From the NCBI RefSeq assembly GCF_016592435.1, contig NZ_AP014545.1, positions 2,364,693-2,428,692 on the forward strand: 64,000 nt of DNA, in the 5' to 3' direction. The notes under the pieces are model-generated. The model was not told the DNA's origin. It did no database searches and saw only the letters and a list, made by a program, of their open reading frames with translations. Shown piece by piece: positions 46,401 to 54,919 of this stretch (positions are counted from its first letter, which is position 1; the number at the start of each line of letters is the position of its first letter). Position numbers and translations under genes: made by a program. This DNA comes from Amphritea japonica ATCC BAA-1530 (lineage in GTDB: Bacteria > Pseudomonadota > Gammaproteobacteria > Pseudomonadales > Balneatricaceae).

Positions 46401-48066
46401 GTCGCCGGAAACCCGGGTTGACCATGCTGAGGTCAACGGCAGTTGCAGCACCTGTCATAACGGCACTATTGCGATAGGTAAATCTGCCAATCATATTCAA
46501 AGCGGTAATGCCTGTGAGGACTGTCATAACACCAACACCTTTACCGATGCAGTTTTTGATCACAGTAATGTCACAGATAGCTGTTCTAGTTGTCACAACG
46601 GCACGACGGCCACTGGTAAAAACAGCTCTCACATCAACACCACTAACAACTGTGAGGCCTGCCACACACCGACTACCTGGTCGCCGGAAACCCGGGTAGA
46701 CCATGCAGAGGTCAACGGCACTTGTAACAGCTGCCATAACGGTACTATTGCGTTAGGTAAATCTGCCAACCATATTCAAAGCGGTAATACTTGTGACGAC
46801 TGCCACAATACCAACAGTTTCACCGGCGCGGTGTTTGATCACAGCAATGTCACCGGTAGTTGCTCAAGCTGTCACAACGGCACGACGGCCACTGGTAAAA
46901 ACAGCTCTCACATCAACACCACTAATAGCTGTGAGTCCTGCCATACACCGACGACCTGGTCGCCGGAAACCCGGGTAGATCATGCTGAGGTCAACGGTAC
47001 TTGTAACAGCTGTCATAACGGCACTATTGCGTTAGGTAAATCTGCCAACCATATTCAAAGCGGTAATACCTGCGACGACTGCCACAACACCAACAGCTTT
47101 ACAGGTGCAACATTTGATCATAGTAGTGTCACCGGTAGCTGCTCGAGCTGCCATAATGGCAGTACTGCAACGGGTAAAAACGGCAACCATATCAATACTA
47201 CGAACACCTGCGAAGCCTGTCATGCCACGTTCGGCTGGACTCCTGCTACCCGGGTAGATCATACGGAAGTGAACGGCACCTGTAACAACTGCCATAACGG
47301 CTCAATTGCGATGGGTAAATCGAACAATCATATCCAGAGCGGCAATACCTGTGACGACTGTCATAACACCAACAACTGGACTGATGCGATATTCGATCAC
47401 AGCGGTGTTACAGCGACCTGTATTACCTGCCATAACGGAACAACGGCAACAGGTAAAAATCCAGCTCATATAAACAGTTCTAATAACTGCGATGCTTGCC
47501 ACTCGCCTGTAGGCTGGGCACCTGCAATACGGGTTGATCATTCAGAGGTAAATGGCGTCTGCAGCAGTTGTCATAATGGTTCAATTGCGATGGGTAAATC
47601 AGCTAATCATATCCAAAGCAGCAACACTTGTGATGACTGTCATAACACCAATACCTGGTTAGGCGCATCATTTAATCATGACAATGTATCACCGGGCACT
47701 TGCAGCAGCTGTCACAATGGCAACACCGCAACCGGAAAACCGGGAAATCATTTTGTCACCTCTCTACAGTGTGATGAGTGTCATAACACAACCAACTTTG
47801 CGGGTATTTCATTCAACCACAGCTCAGGCTCCTACCCTGGTGACCACGGAGTTAACCTGAGCTGTATTGATTGTCATACCAATAATAATCAAGCCTTGTC
47901 CTGGCCAACACCCACTTATGCACCGGATTGTGCGGGCTGTCACGCCAGCGATTTCAGACAAAATAAACATGAAAAAGATACGCTTTCCTCTGTACGTGAT
48001 TGTGCTGGCAGCTGCCACGAGAAAAGCAGTTTTCACCGAGTGACAGATAGAGACTGGGATAGATAA
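43459..48066 (+). CDS. Giant exported c-type cytochrome with about 62 heme motifs
   Basis: About 1535 residues. A signal peptide ends at SSAQA. By hand I count 61 CXXCH motifs plus a final CAGSCH (CX3CH). Motifs alternate in two types: CxxCHNGxxAxGKxxxHI (23 residues) and CxxCHxxxxWxPxxxxDHxEV (about 24). Each unit contains one further conserved His, giving one distal ligand per haem. Four units form a 93-residue block, so many blocks are near copies in DNA as well (279-bp period). No other domain is seen, and Asn/Thr/Ser dominate the spacers. ATG 43459 has AGGTG upstream; GTG 43450 is also possible. An extracellular or cell-surface wire is the likeliest role. Confidence 0.9.
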   Translation: MSLTRTQSVPFAAGILRPVIIMLMLLVISLVLPSSAQAMSDPDQLEQLEQLDTNNQGVDNNSPKAVFDHLSTGFMLDGQHANLDCSSCHVKGVFKGTPTTCTACHSSSSIIPASVKANDHINSSNSCDSCHSPGSWNDVPKVDHDEVAGSCLSCHNNQVAFGKPSDHPPSSDSCENCHSTSGWQTSSFDHTGIENNCSSCHNGVKATGKGSNHIPANNICEDCHRPTNFSDLSLWNHPDSASNCSSCHNGSFSVEGKPSNHVPSSNTCSNCHAINSWKITTFNHPPEETGGSCASCHNGSSATGKSANHIPSSNSCEDCHSTSGSWSDATFDHNGATNCASCHNGTTATGKNAGHINTTNNCEACHTSTTWSPVNQVNHDEVVGSCESCHNGTTATGKSANHLPSSNSCVDCHDPKRGWADATFTHAPGTTNCASCHNGTIATGKNSAHINTTNSCESCHTPTNWTPVTQVDHTEVNGSCSTCHNGTTATGKNSSHINTTNTCDACHTSSTWSPETRVDHNEVLGTCESCHNGSIAEGKSANHIPSANTCEDCHRPELGWAEATFDHPGITDNCASCHNGSTATGKNSGHINTTNSCESCHINSNWTPATQVDHGEVIGSCSNCHNGTTATGKNSSHINTTNNCEACHTPSTWSPETRVDHNEVLGTCSSCHNGSIATGKSANHIPSANTCEDCHNPQLGWAEAIFDHAGTTANCATCHNGSTATGKNSGHINTTNSCESCHANTTWSPETQVDHAEVLGSCSSCHNGTTATGKNTNHINTSNTCESCHTSTSWSPETRVDHSEVNGSCTSCHNGTTATGKNTTHINTTNNCEACHSSASWSPETRVDHAEVNGSCSTCHNGTIAVGKSANHIQSGNVCEDCHNTISFADAVFDHSNVTGSCSNCHNGTTATGKNSAHINTTNNCEACHTPTTWSPVTQVDHAEVNGTCTSCHNGTTALGKNSSHINTTNNCEACHTPSAWSPETRVDHAEVNGSCSTCHNGTIAIGKSANHIQSGNACEDCHNTNTFTDAVFDHSNVTDSCSSCHNGTTATGKNSSHINTTNNCEACHTPTTWSPETRVDHAEVNGTCNSCHNGTIALGKSANHIQSGNTCDDCHNTNSFTGAVFDHSNVTGSCSSCHNGTTATGKNSSHINTTNSCESCHTPTTWSPETRVDHAEVNGTCNSCHNGTIALGKSANHIQSGNTCDDCHNTNSFTGATFDHSSVTGSCSSCHNGSTATGKNGNHINTTNTCEACHATFGWTPATRVDHTEVNGTCNNCHNGSIAMGKSNNHIQSGNTCDDCHNTNNWTDAIFDHSGVTATCITCHNGTTATGKNPAHINSSNNCDACHSPVGWAPAIRVDHSEVNGVCSSCHNGSIAMGKSANHIQSSNTCDDCHNTNTWLGASFNHDNVSPGTCSSCHNGNTATGKPGNHFVTSLQCDECHNTTNFAGISFNHSSGSYPGDHGVNLSCIDCHTNNNQALSWPTPTYAPDCAGCHASDFRQNKHEKDTLSSVRDCAGSCHEKSSFHRVTDRDWDR
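43690..47800 (+). repeat. Tandem coding repeats of 141-bp and 279-bp period
   Basis: The heme units repeat every two motifs (about 141 bp), with a higher-order block of four motifs (279 bp). Near-identical DNA occurs at an exact 279-bp offset, for example between 46709 and 46988. This indicates recent duplication inside the gene. Confidence 0.8.
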
Positions 48067-48069
48067 CTC

Positions 48070-48528
48070 ATGAAGAAAACAATTCAATCAATAGCGTTAG
48101 TTGCATCTATTCTTACTACGGGTCTGGTTCAGGCACAGCCGATAGGTGAGCGGATCATGGAAGAGGTAGAACTGGTACGAAGTAGTTCTCCCTGCGACCC
48201 TGACCTTGCAATCATCCGCATGCACTATCCGGTCCGCTATATTTCACATTATCCTCAAGAAGCCAGTGACGAACTACGGATTCGCATTAAGCATATACAA
48301 GTAGCTCAAATCGATGAAGATTCACAAGATCAGCGTGAATCGACCTCCCCGGAAGATCATGACCTGCTGGATGAAGTTGTCTATGAAGGCGACTTCTCCG
48401 GTGGCCCCTATCTAACGCTGGAATACCGTGAAGCAGTGCTTTCTAAAGTTATTCAGGGCAGTGATTACCGTACAATAAAAGTATTGATCTATCCCTCCAG
48501 TCGCATTAAGCAAGCTAAATGCCAGTAA
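48070..48528 (+). CDS. Small periplasmic protein of unknown function
   Basis: 152 residues with a signal peptide (ALVASILTTGLVQAQ). The mature protein has two Cys only (SSPCDPD near the start and the final KCQ), possibly a disulfide, and a beta-rich centre (LRIRIKHIQVAQID, GGPYLTLEYREAVL). It is not a haem protein: there is no CXXCH. It starts three bases after the giant cytochrome's stop and is followed closely by the SPOR/beta-barrel gene, so it belongs to the same operon. I do not recognise the family. Confidence 0.7.
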   Translation: MKKTIQSIALVASILTTGLVQAQPIGERIMEEVELVRSSSPCDPDLAIIRMHYPVRYISHYPQEASDELRIRIKHIQVAQIDEDSQDQRESTSPEDHDLLDEVVYEGDFSGGPYLTLEYREAVLSKVIQGSDYRTIKVLIYPSSRIKQAKCQ

Positions 48529-48555
48529 ACCGACTTTGAAACTGAGAGTAACATA

Positions 48556-50784
48556 ATGCATAACCCGACCAAAACGCTGTTATCCACACTTATAACTGCA
48601 GTTATAGCTGGCGGATCACTCTCCATCCTACCTGGCTATGCTGCAGATCAGGTCCTGGGCGCTGAAAGCTCAACGATACAGATGAGTGGCCGATATGCGA
48701 TTCACGTAGCATCCCTGCTTAAACAATCAGACGCGGAGAAGGTGATAACTGAATTACCGTTCAAAAATCACGAAGCCTATATCACCAAAACCTTAGTCAA
48801 AGGCACTACCTGGTACCGAGTCAGAGTTGGCTTTTTCCCGACCGCCAATGATGCCCAAACAGTGGCAAATTCAATTCGCAGCAGTCACCCTGAACTTTGG
48901 ATTACGAAAGTTGCTAACAGCGAAAAGCTCGCGGCGCTGACTGAAGTAAAAAGATTGAGCACCCCTTTACCCATTAAGGCTGGAGAGCGCCTGATAGAGC
49001 AGGAATCTGTAGAGAACCCACTCACGGCGACTGATCCTTCAACTACCAAGCCGCTGGCTCAAACTAACAATACAGAACGAACGACAAGCTCGACACCGCC
49101 AATTCCCAGCAAACGAATTACCGTTATAGCATCTTCCAATTCACCTCAGACCAATTCTGAAAGCAACGATCCACTTGATAAAATCATGATGCAGGCTGAA
49201 CAATCGATGATTGCTCAGGAATATGATCGTGCGATCCAGCTGTATACTAAAATACTGCGCGAACCAGAAAACCTACACAGCCGTCAGGCGCTGGAATTTA
49301 CCGGTGTCGCGCGTGAACGAAAAGGTCAACAAGCTCAGGCAAAAGTGGCCTGGGATACATATTTAGAGAAGTACCCTGAGGGCGCCGATGCGTTGCGTGT
49401 TCGCCAGCGCATCACGGCAATGATCACCGCCTCAGAAACCCCTGCTACACGGACCACCCGGGCAGCCCGTAAAGAGCCATCTCGCTGGGATGTTTATGGT
49501 GGTATCTCTCAATTCTATCGTCGTGACGAATTCTCAACTGAAACCGAAGACTTTAAAACCACCTCGGTCAACCGTGATGCGCTATCTAACGACCTCTATC
49601 TCACAGGCCGCTACCGGGGTGATGAATACGATATACGTACCCGGTTTTCGGGTGGCTACGAGGAAGACTTCCTCGATAGCAACGAAAGTGAGACACGGAT
49701 CAGTACGATGTATATTGACCTACAAGATAAACAGGCAACAAATACATTACGCTTAGGAAGACAATCTAATAGCTCTGGCGGTGTTTTGGGCCGTTTTGAT
49801 GGATTTGTCGTCGGACGCTCTCTGAATGAAATGATTAAGCTCAATCTGGTAACGGGCTTTCCTGTCGAGTCTTCTACCTATAATGAGATTAATACTGATC
49901 GCTGGTTCTACGGCGTAAATGTTGATTTAGGCACCTTTAACGATGCCTGGGACTACAACCTGTTTATTATCGAGCAACGAAATGAGGACATTCTCGACCG
50001 GCGAGCGATTGGTGGTGAAGTTCGCTATTTTCAACCAGGCAGAACGCTGTTTACTCTGCTGGATTATGATATTTCCTATAACAAATTAAACACTCTGTTT
50101 GCTCTGGGTAGCTGGACAAACGAAAGTGACCAGACATTTAACCTGTCAGTTGATTATCGTTACAGCCCAGTTCTGATGACTACCACAGCTATTCAGAGCC
50201 AGTCAGTAAGCACATTAAGTGAATTGCTGGCAAAAGGGATTACCGAAGATGAAGCTCGACAATACGCACTTGACCGTACTACCCGTAGTTTTACGACTAC
50301 TCTCGGCATGGTGCAACCAATTACTGATGATTTCCAGATAAGTGGTGACCTCACTGTTACAAAGCAAGGCGACAGCGAAACCTCTGGCGGCGTTGAAGGA
50401 TTTGAAGGCACCGATTATGAATACTCTTTGTTCATACAGGCAATCGGAAACAACCTGATTAAACAGGGAGATCTGGGCATTGTTGGTTTACGTCTGACGG
50501 ATGCAACAACCAGCCAAAGGCTTGGCCTGACGTTTAACAGCCGCTACCCTGTCACAGACAAACTGCGTATTAATCCTCGCTTTCAAACAGAGTTGCGTGA
50601 GAACACCGATGACAATACGTCACAATGGTATGTCCGTCCTTCTGTTCGTTTTGAATACCGCTGGCATCGTAAAACCCGCTTTGAGTTCGAAATTGGCGGA
50701 GAGGTCTCTAACCGTGAGCTAACAGACGATACAAGTGAAACAAACAGTTATTACATTAACTTGGGTTATCGTCACGATTTTTAG
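48556..50784 (+). CDS. SPOR-domain outer-membrane beta-barrel protein
   Basis: 742 residues. A signal peptide (to about 32, PGYAADQ) is followed by a SPOR-like domain (about 43-118: RYAIHVASLLKQSDAEKVI and TWYRVRVGFFPTANDAQ). A low-complexity linker and a TPR-like stretch (DRAIQLYTKILREP) follow, then about 415 residues of alternating amphipathic strands (YGGISQFYRRDEF, LYLTGRYRGDEYDIRTRF, TMYIDLQDKQ). The end is YYINLGYRHDF with C-terminal Phe, as in outer-membrane barrels. It follows the cytochrome genes directly. A porin part of a cytochrome conduit is possible; SPOR would bind peptidoglycan. No homology to MtrB is claimed. Confidence 0.75.
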   Translation: MHNPTKTLLSTLITAVIAGGSLSILPGYAADQVLGAESSTIQMSGRYAIHVASLLKQSDAEKVITELPFKNHEAYITKTLVKGTTWYRVRVGFFPTANDAQTVANSIRSSHPELWITKVANSEKLAALTEVKRLSTPLPIKAGERLIEQESVENPLTATDPSTTKPLAQTNNTERTTSSTPPIPSKRITVIASSNSPQTNSESNDPLDKIMMQAEQSMIAQEYDRAIQLYTKILREPENLHSRQALEFTGVARERKGQQAQAKVAWDTYLEKYPEGADALRVRQRITAMITASETPATRTTRAARKEPSRWDVYGGISQFYRRDEFSTETEDFKTTSVNRDALSNDLYLTGRYRGDEYDIRTRFSGGYEEDFLDSNESETRISTMYIDLQDKQATNTLRLGRQSNSSGGVLGRFDGFVVGRSLNEMIKLNLVTGFPVESSTYNEINTDRWFYGVNVDLGTFNDAWDYNLFIIEQRNEDILDRRAIGGEVRYFQPGRTLFTLLDYDISYNKLNTLFALGSWTNESDQTFNLSVDYRYSPVLMTTTAIQSQSVSTLSELLAKGITEDEARQYALDRTTRSFTTTLGMVQPITDDFQISGDLTVTKQGDSETSGGVEGFEGTDYEYSLFIQAIGNNLIKQGDLGIVGLRLTDATTSQRLGLTFNSRYPVTDKLRINPRFQTELRENTDDNTSQWYVRPSVRFEYRWHRKTRFEFEIGGEVSNRELTDDTSETNSYYINLGYRHDF

Positions 50785-50827
50785 TCTCGACTAAACACAA
50801 CAGGCGTTAAGTAAAACCCACCAAAAA

Positions 50828-50858
50828 CCGGGTGGTGACAGCGTATCACCCGGCTTTA
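50828..50858 (+). terminator. Terminator-like hairpin after the beta-barrel gene
   Basis: CCGGGTG and CACCCGG pair, extended by wobble pairs, followed by CTTTAG. The T stretch is short, so termination may be weak or Rho-dependent. Confidence 0.4.
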
Positions 50859-51182
50859 GATATCTGTCTCTAATAAAACATCAATATGTTCTCAGTGAGC
50901 CATAGAGAACCCTTTTACGAGAAAAAGTTACAGTGAACATTTTGATCTTTCATGCAACCTTCCAACAGACATCCTGTTATCCATTACCTTCTGTACACCA
51001 AAGCGCCCTTATACACCGGCAAAGCAACATAAATTGAAACTCTTTCAAAGCCAAGAAGGACGCAAATTACGCAACATTTTCTAATAGAAATTTCAAACAA
51101 TAAGCCATTAGCAATTAAAATAATTACCATTTTCCCTACATTTTTCTCTATCTCTGCACGCAATAGCGCTAAATATATCGAA

Positions 51183-51204
51183 TTGTTCTCAAACTTGAGA
51201 ACAA
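51183..51204. promoter_or_regulatory. Perfect 10-bp-arm palindrome upstream of gspE
   Basis: TTGTTCTCAA, two bases AC, then TTGAGAACAA. Related elements lie at 50888-50910 (GTTCTC...GAGAAC) and 51396 (TTGTTCTC). Probable regulator binding site for the gsp block. Confidence 0.5.
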
Positions 51205-51503
51205 CAACTTTGAAAAGTTACAAGATTGCTCCGGTAAGACAATAAACATATTGTTTTCAACAAGATACTTTCAGCCTCCTACAGTCTCGCATAAGTGATA
51301 AAAAACTCTCATATTAGTTTTTTTATAAAAAAATCAGATAACCACAAATAAATTCATGTTATATCCCTCAAAAGCACCTATTAGATAATTGTTTTTGTTC
51401 TCTTTTCTCAACTAAACTAAACAAACGCTTAATCTTAAAACAGGCTGGAAACCTATTTATATTTGATTTGGATTCCAGAAGCGGAAAACGAAAGGATGTG
51501 GCG

Positions 51504-53240
51504 ATGGAAAATGCCGTACTATCGGACAATGAGCATAGAGATTTAATACAGCAACAGATTAAAGAATGGTTTAGCGCCCGAAATAAGCTTACAGCTGAAC
51601 TATTTGATCGATCTTTATCTCTAGTAAACGAGCAAGGCGAAACTACCCGTTTGCCTCAAATGCTATTAAAACTCGGCCAGGTGAGCGCTGAGGACCTGGC
51701 TTTGTGTTTAGCTGACATTCTAAACCTGAAAAAAGTATCATTCGAAGACTTCCCAGCCACTCCAGCCTGTTCTGATCTGATCGCAGAGAATTTTCTCAAA
51801 CAGCACTCAGTTCTTCCTCTAGAGTTCACCGACCATACGCTCGTGCTGGCAATGCTTGATCCTAGCGACGAATTCATTATTAAAAGCACCAAACTCGCCA
51901 GCGGCGCTAACAAGGTTGAACCGGTTGTCATCAGCAAAACCGATCTCGAAAGTTTGTACGAGCAATTTTATAGTGATGGTCAGTCCCAATTAGGAAAAAT
52001 AGCTGATCAGGTAGAAACATCTGCTGATGACAACGATACCGATGTGGATCAGCTCCGAGATATGGCCAGCGAAGCGCCTGTTATTCGCATGGTCAATCTG
52101 TTAATCCAGCGGGCATGTAAAAATAACGCTTCAGATATCCATGTTGAACCCTTCCACGACAAGTTAAAAGTACGGTTCAGGTGCGACGGCCTGCTACAAG
52201 ATGTAGAGGCCCCCCCTGCTCATCTCAGTGCAGCTATCATCTCTCGTATCAAAATCATGGCGCATATGAATATTGCAGAGCGACGGCTACCTCAAGATGG
52301 CCGCATTGATCTGCGAGTACAAGGCCAGACCATTGATATCAGGGTATCCAGTATCCCTACAGTACATGGCGAAAGCGTCGTCATGCGTTTACTTCAACGA
52401 GATAGCCAGGTTCAGGATTTTGACAGTTTGGGCCTTACTGGAGAGCCATTATCACGTCTCAAAGCAGCGCTTAATAAACCAAATGGGATGATTCTGGTAA
52501 CAGGACCCACCGGCAGCGGCAAATCAACAACACTCTATACGGCACTTCAGGGACTTAATACTGAGCAGCGCAAAATAATTACCGTAGAAGACCCTGTAGA
52601 ATATCAGTTAGAAGGTGTTAATCAGATTCAGGTCCGTTCATCTATAGGTCTGGATTTCGCAACCACACTTCGATCTATTGTCAGGCAAGATCCCGATATT
52701 ATTATGGTAGGGGAAATGCGCGATCTGGAAACTGCCAGGATCTGTGTACAGTCAGCTTTAACCGGTCACTTGGTTCTCTCTACTTTGCATACGAACGAAG
52801 CAGCTGGCAGTATTACCCGTCTGTTAGATATGGGCGTCGAAGACTATTTATTAACATCAACGCTACTCTGCGTCGTCAGTCAGCGATTGGTACGCAAGCT
52901 TTGCCAGCATTGCGCCAAACCGTATCAGCCAATGCCTGAACTTTTAGAGCGATTAAGTAAGCATAGTGGCCTGAATATAGGCCCTGATAGTACACTTTGT
53001 GAACCGGTTGGTTGCGAGCATTGTCGAAATACTGGCTATAACGGACGTATCGCTATCTGCGAAGTACTTCCAGTCGATGATCATATCCGGCGTCAGATTA
53101 TGCAAAACTGTGATGCACGCGCGCTGCAAAAACTAGCAATGCAACAAGGGATGCACACGATGTACAGCGATGGCTGCAGCAAAGCACTCGCTGGACTTAC
53201 AACTCTCAAAGAAGTTCTTCGGGTCACACAGGAAAGCTGA
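51504..53240 (+). CDS. gspE: Type II secretion assembly ATPase
   Basis: 578 residues from ATG 51504 (AAAGGA upstream; the TTG at 51468 lacks a ribosome site). An MshEN/GspE N-terminal domain is followed by the ATPase core: Walker A GPTGSGKSTTLYT (about 334-342), Asp-box and VEDPVEYQLEGVNQ, Walker B DPDIIMVGEMRDLETA and the His-box LSTLHTNEAAG. The four-Cys zinc region is present (CQHC and CEHC). It powers pseudopilus assembly. The Walker B flank reads GEMRD rather than the common GEIRD, a mild change. It heads the gspE-K block. Confidence 0.93.
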   Translation: MENAVLSDNEHRDLIQQQIKEWFSARNKLTAELFDRSLSLVNEQGETTRLPQMLLKLGQVSAEDLALCLADILNLKKVSFEDFPATPACSDLIAENFLKQHSVLPLEFTDHTLVLAMLDPSDEFIIKSTKLASGANKVEPVVISKTDLESLYEQFYSDGQSQLGKIADQVETSADDNDTDVDQLRDMASEAPVIRMVNLLIQRACKNNASDIHVEPFHDKLKVRFRCDGLLQDVEAPPAHLSAAIISRIKIMAHMNIAERRLPQDGRIDLRVQGQTIDIRVSSIPTVHGESVVMRLLQRDSQVQDFDSLGLTGEPLSRLKAALNKPNGMILVTGPTGSGKSTTLYTALQGLNTEQRKIITVEDPVEYQLEGVNQIQVRSSIGLDFATTLRSIVRQDPDIIMVGEMRDLETARICVQSALTGHLVLSTLHTNEAAGSITRLLDMGVEDYLLTSTLLCVVSQRLVRKLCQHCAKPYQPMPELLERLSKHSGLNIGPDSTLCEPVGCEHCRNTGYNGRIAICEVLPVDDHIRRQIMQNCDARALQKLAMQQGMHTMYSDGCSKALAGLTTLKEVLRVTQES

Positions 53241-54457
53241 TGATGACGACATTCTTCTATAAGGCGATAAGTAACAACGGTGAACTCACAGAGGGTAGTA
53301 TCACCGCGGAAAGCCGTGAAGATGTCATCAGTCAGTTACAGAGCAGCGGCAAGGTACCTATCTACGCCGATAGCCAACAGCCCAAAAGTCTCAAAAAGCG
53401 CAGCAAAGCATCTGGTATAGGATCAGCTAACACCGAATTAATTCTTGAGTTCACTCAGGAACTTATGTATTTGGTAGAAGCGGGTATTCCTCTTGATCGG
53501 AGTCTGGAGATTCTGGGTCAGGATAACCCTTCCACTGCCTTACAAGAACTCATTAGTGAACTACGTCAGCAACTGCGGGGGGGGCAAACCTTCAGCCAGG
53601 CTCTGGAAAAATTCCCACGATATTTCAATCCTCTCTACATCAGCCTGATCCGCGCTTCTGAGGCCGGAGGAGAAATAGCACGAGGGCTTGAAACCCTCTG
53701 CCAGCACCTTGAACGTAACCAGCAACTAAAAGAGAAGGTGTCTGCAGCCCTTCTCTACCCAGCCATTTTACTAGGCGTTTCATTGCTTTCAATTCTAATG
53801 ATCCTACTTTATGTCGTGCCTCAGTTTGCTGACATCATTGCAGGGTTCAGCCAGGAGCTTCCACCCGAAACCCGCTTCGTCCTGTGGTTAAGTCAGATAA
53901 CCATAGATTACGGAGTCTACTTTCTGGGCGGGCTTTTAGCCTTGATCGCTCTTCTCTATCGCACTTTAGCCAGCGGAGCTACGGCAACCTGGTGGGACAC
54001 ATTGAGGCTAGCTCTGCCAATGATAGGTCCCCTACATATAAAACTCGAGTACACTCGCTTTTGCCGTAGTTTAGGTAACCTGATTAACAGCGGCGTACCG
54101 ATGCTCACCAGTATCGACATGGCCAGTGCAGCTTTCAGTAATGGCACCCTTAATAGTGAGGTGACTCAGGCCGCTATTCATCTGCGTGAAGGCGGGCGTC
54201 TGTCTGACCAACTAAGAAACAGTAACCAAGTTCCGTCGTTAGTTGTACAACTAACTCAGGTTGGCGAGGAAACGGGGGAACTACCCAGTATGTTGCTGAA
54301 AATTGCTGACATCTACGATCGTCAGATTGAGACACAAACTCAAAAGTTACTACATATTCTGGAACCCGTATTAATCTTATCGTTGGGCCTGATCATTGCT
54401 GTACTGATTCTGTCACTTTTATCCGCGATCATCGGTATTAACGATATCGCACTTTAG
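53240..54457 (+). CDS. gspF: Type II secretion inner-membrane platform protein
   Basis: 405 residues, standard GspF length. It has two GspF/PilC repeats (about 60-190 and 270-395) and three membrane helices (LYPAILLGVSLLSILMILLYVV, VYFLGGLLALIALLY, and the C-terminal ILSLGLIIAVLILSLLSAI). Motifs include FTQELMYLVEAGIPLDRSLE and SEAGGEIARGLETL. The ATG overlaps the gspE stop. It recruits the GspE ATPase. Confidence 0.93.
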   Translation: MMTTFFYKAISNNGELTEGSITAESREDVISQLQSSGKVPIYADSQQPKSLKKRSKASGIGSANTELILEFTQELMYLVEAGIPLDRSLEILGQDNPSTALQELISELRQQLRGGQTFSQALEKFPRYFNPLYISLIRASEAGGEIARGLETLCQHLERNQQLKEKVSAALLYPAILLGVSLLSILMILLYVVPQFADIIAGFSQELPPETRFVLWLSQITIDYGVYFLGGLLALIALLYRTLASGATATWWDTLRLALPMIGPLHIKLEYTRFCRSLGNLINSGVPMLTSIDMASAAFSNGTLNSEVTQAAIHLREGGRLSDQLRNSNQVPSLVVQLTQVGEETGELPSMLLKIADIYDRQIETQTQKLLHILEPVLILSLGLIIAVLILSLLSAIIGINDIAL

Positions 54458-54471
54458 CTAAGGAGAGATGC

Positions 54472-54900
54472 GTGATTAACCATAACAAGTCCAGGCAGCG
54501 GGGTTTTACCCTATTAGAAATTCTCGTTGTTCTAGTCATTCTCGGGCTGCTGGCAGGACTAGTGGGACCGAGGGTATTGAAGCATCTGGACAGTTCCAAA
54601 ACCAAAACAGCGATGCTACAAATCCAGGAACTCGGTGCAGCATTAGATCTTTATCGTCTTGAAGTTGGTAGCTATCCCAATACAGAACAAGGCCTGGACG
54701 CTCTTATTAACCGGCCTGAAGCTGCAAACAGCTGGAACGGCCCCTATTTAAAAAAGAAAGTGATCCGGATGGACCCCTGGGGTCAGCACTATCACTATAA
54801 ATTTCCGGGTGAATTTGGTGAATACGACCTATTCTCTCTAGGTGCCGATAACCATGAAGGCGGTGAAGGTGAAAAGGCCGATATTGTCAGCTGGAAATAG
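54472..54900 (+). CDS. gspG: Major pseudopilin
   Basis: 142 residues. The prepilin signal reads QRGFTLLEILVVLVILG, cleaved before Phe with Glu5. The C-terminal part (WNGPYLKKKVIRMDPWGQHYHYKFPG, then YDLFSLGAD) is the conserved GspG calcium-binding beta region. It starts at GTG 54472 with AGGAGAG upstream; the ATG four bases earlier runs into a stop. The main shaft subunit of the pseudopilus. Confidence 0.94.
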   Translation: MINHNKSRQRGFTLLEILVVLVILGLLAGLVGPRVLKHLDSSKTKTAMLQIQELGAALDLYRLEVGSYPNTEQGLDALINRPEAANSWNGPYLKKKVIRMDPWGQHYHYKFPGEFGEYDLFSLGADNHEGGEGEKADIVSWK

Positions 54901-54919
54901 ATAAAACAGGCAAGGATAA

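Larger units (their letters stand above)
50785..51467. other. Regulatory region between the barrel gene and gspE
   Basis: About 680 AT-rich bases. A terminator-like stem (CCGGGTG 50828-50834 and CACCCGG 50847-50853) has only a short T stretch. Three GTTCTC/GAGAAC-type elements lie at 50888, 51185 and 51398. No gene is seen. Confidence 0.5.

Noticed and set aside
43690-47800. Regular repeats with a CRISPR-like look
   Set aside because: The period is in frame, encodes CXXCH units, and spacers are not unique; no cas genes are present.
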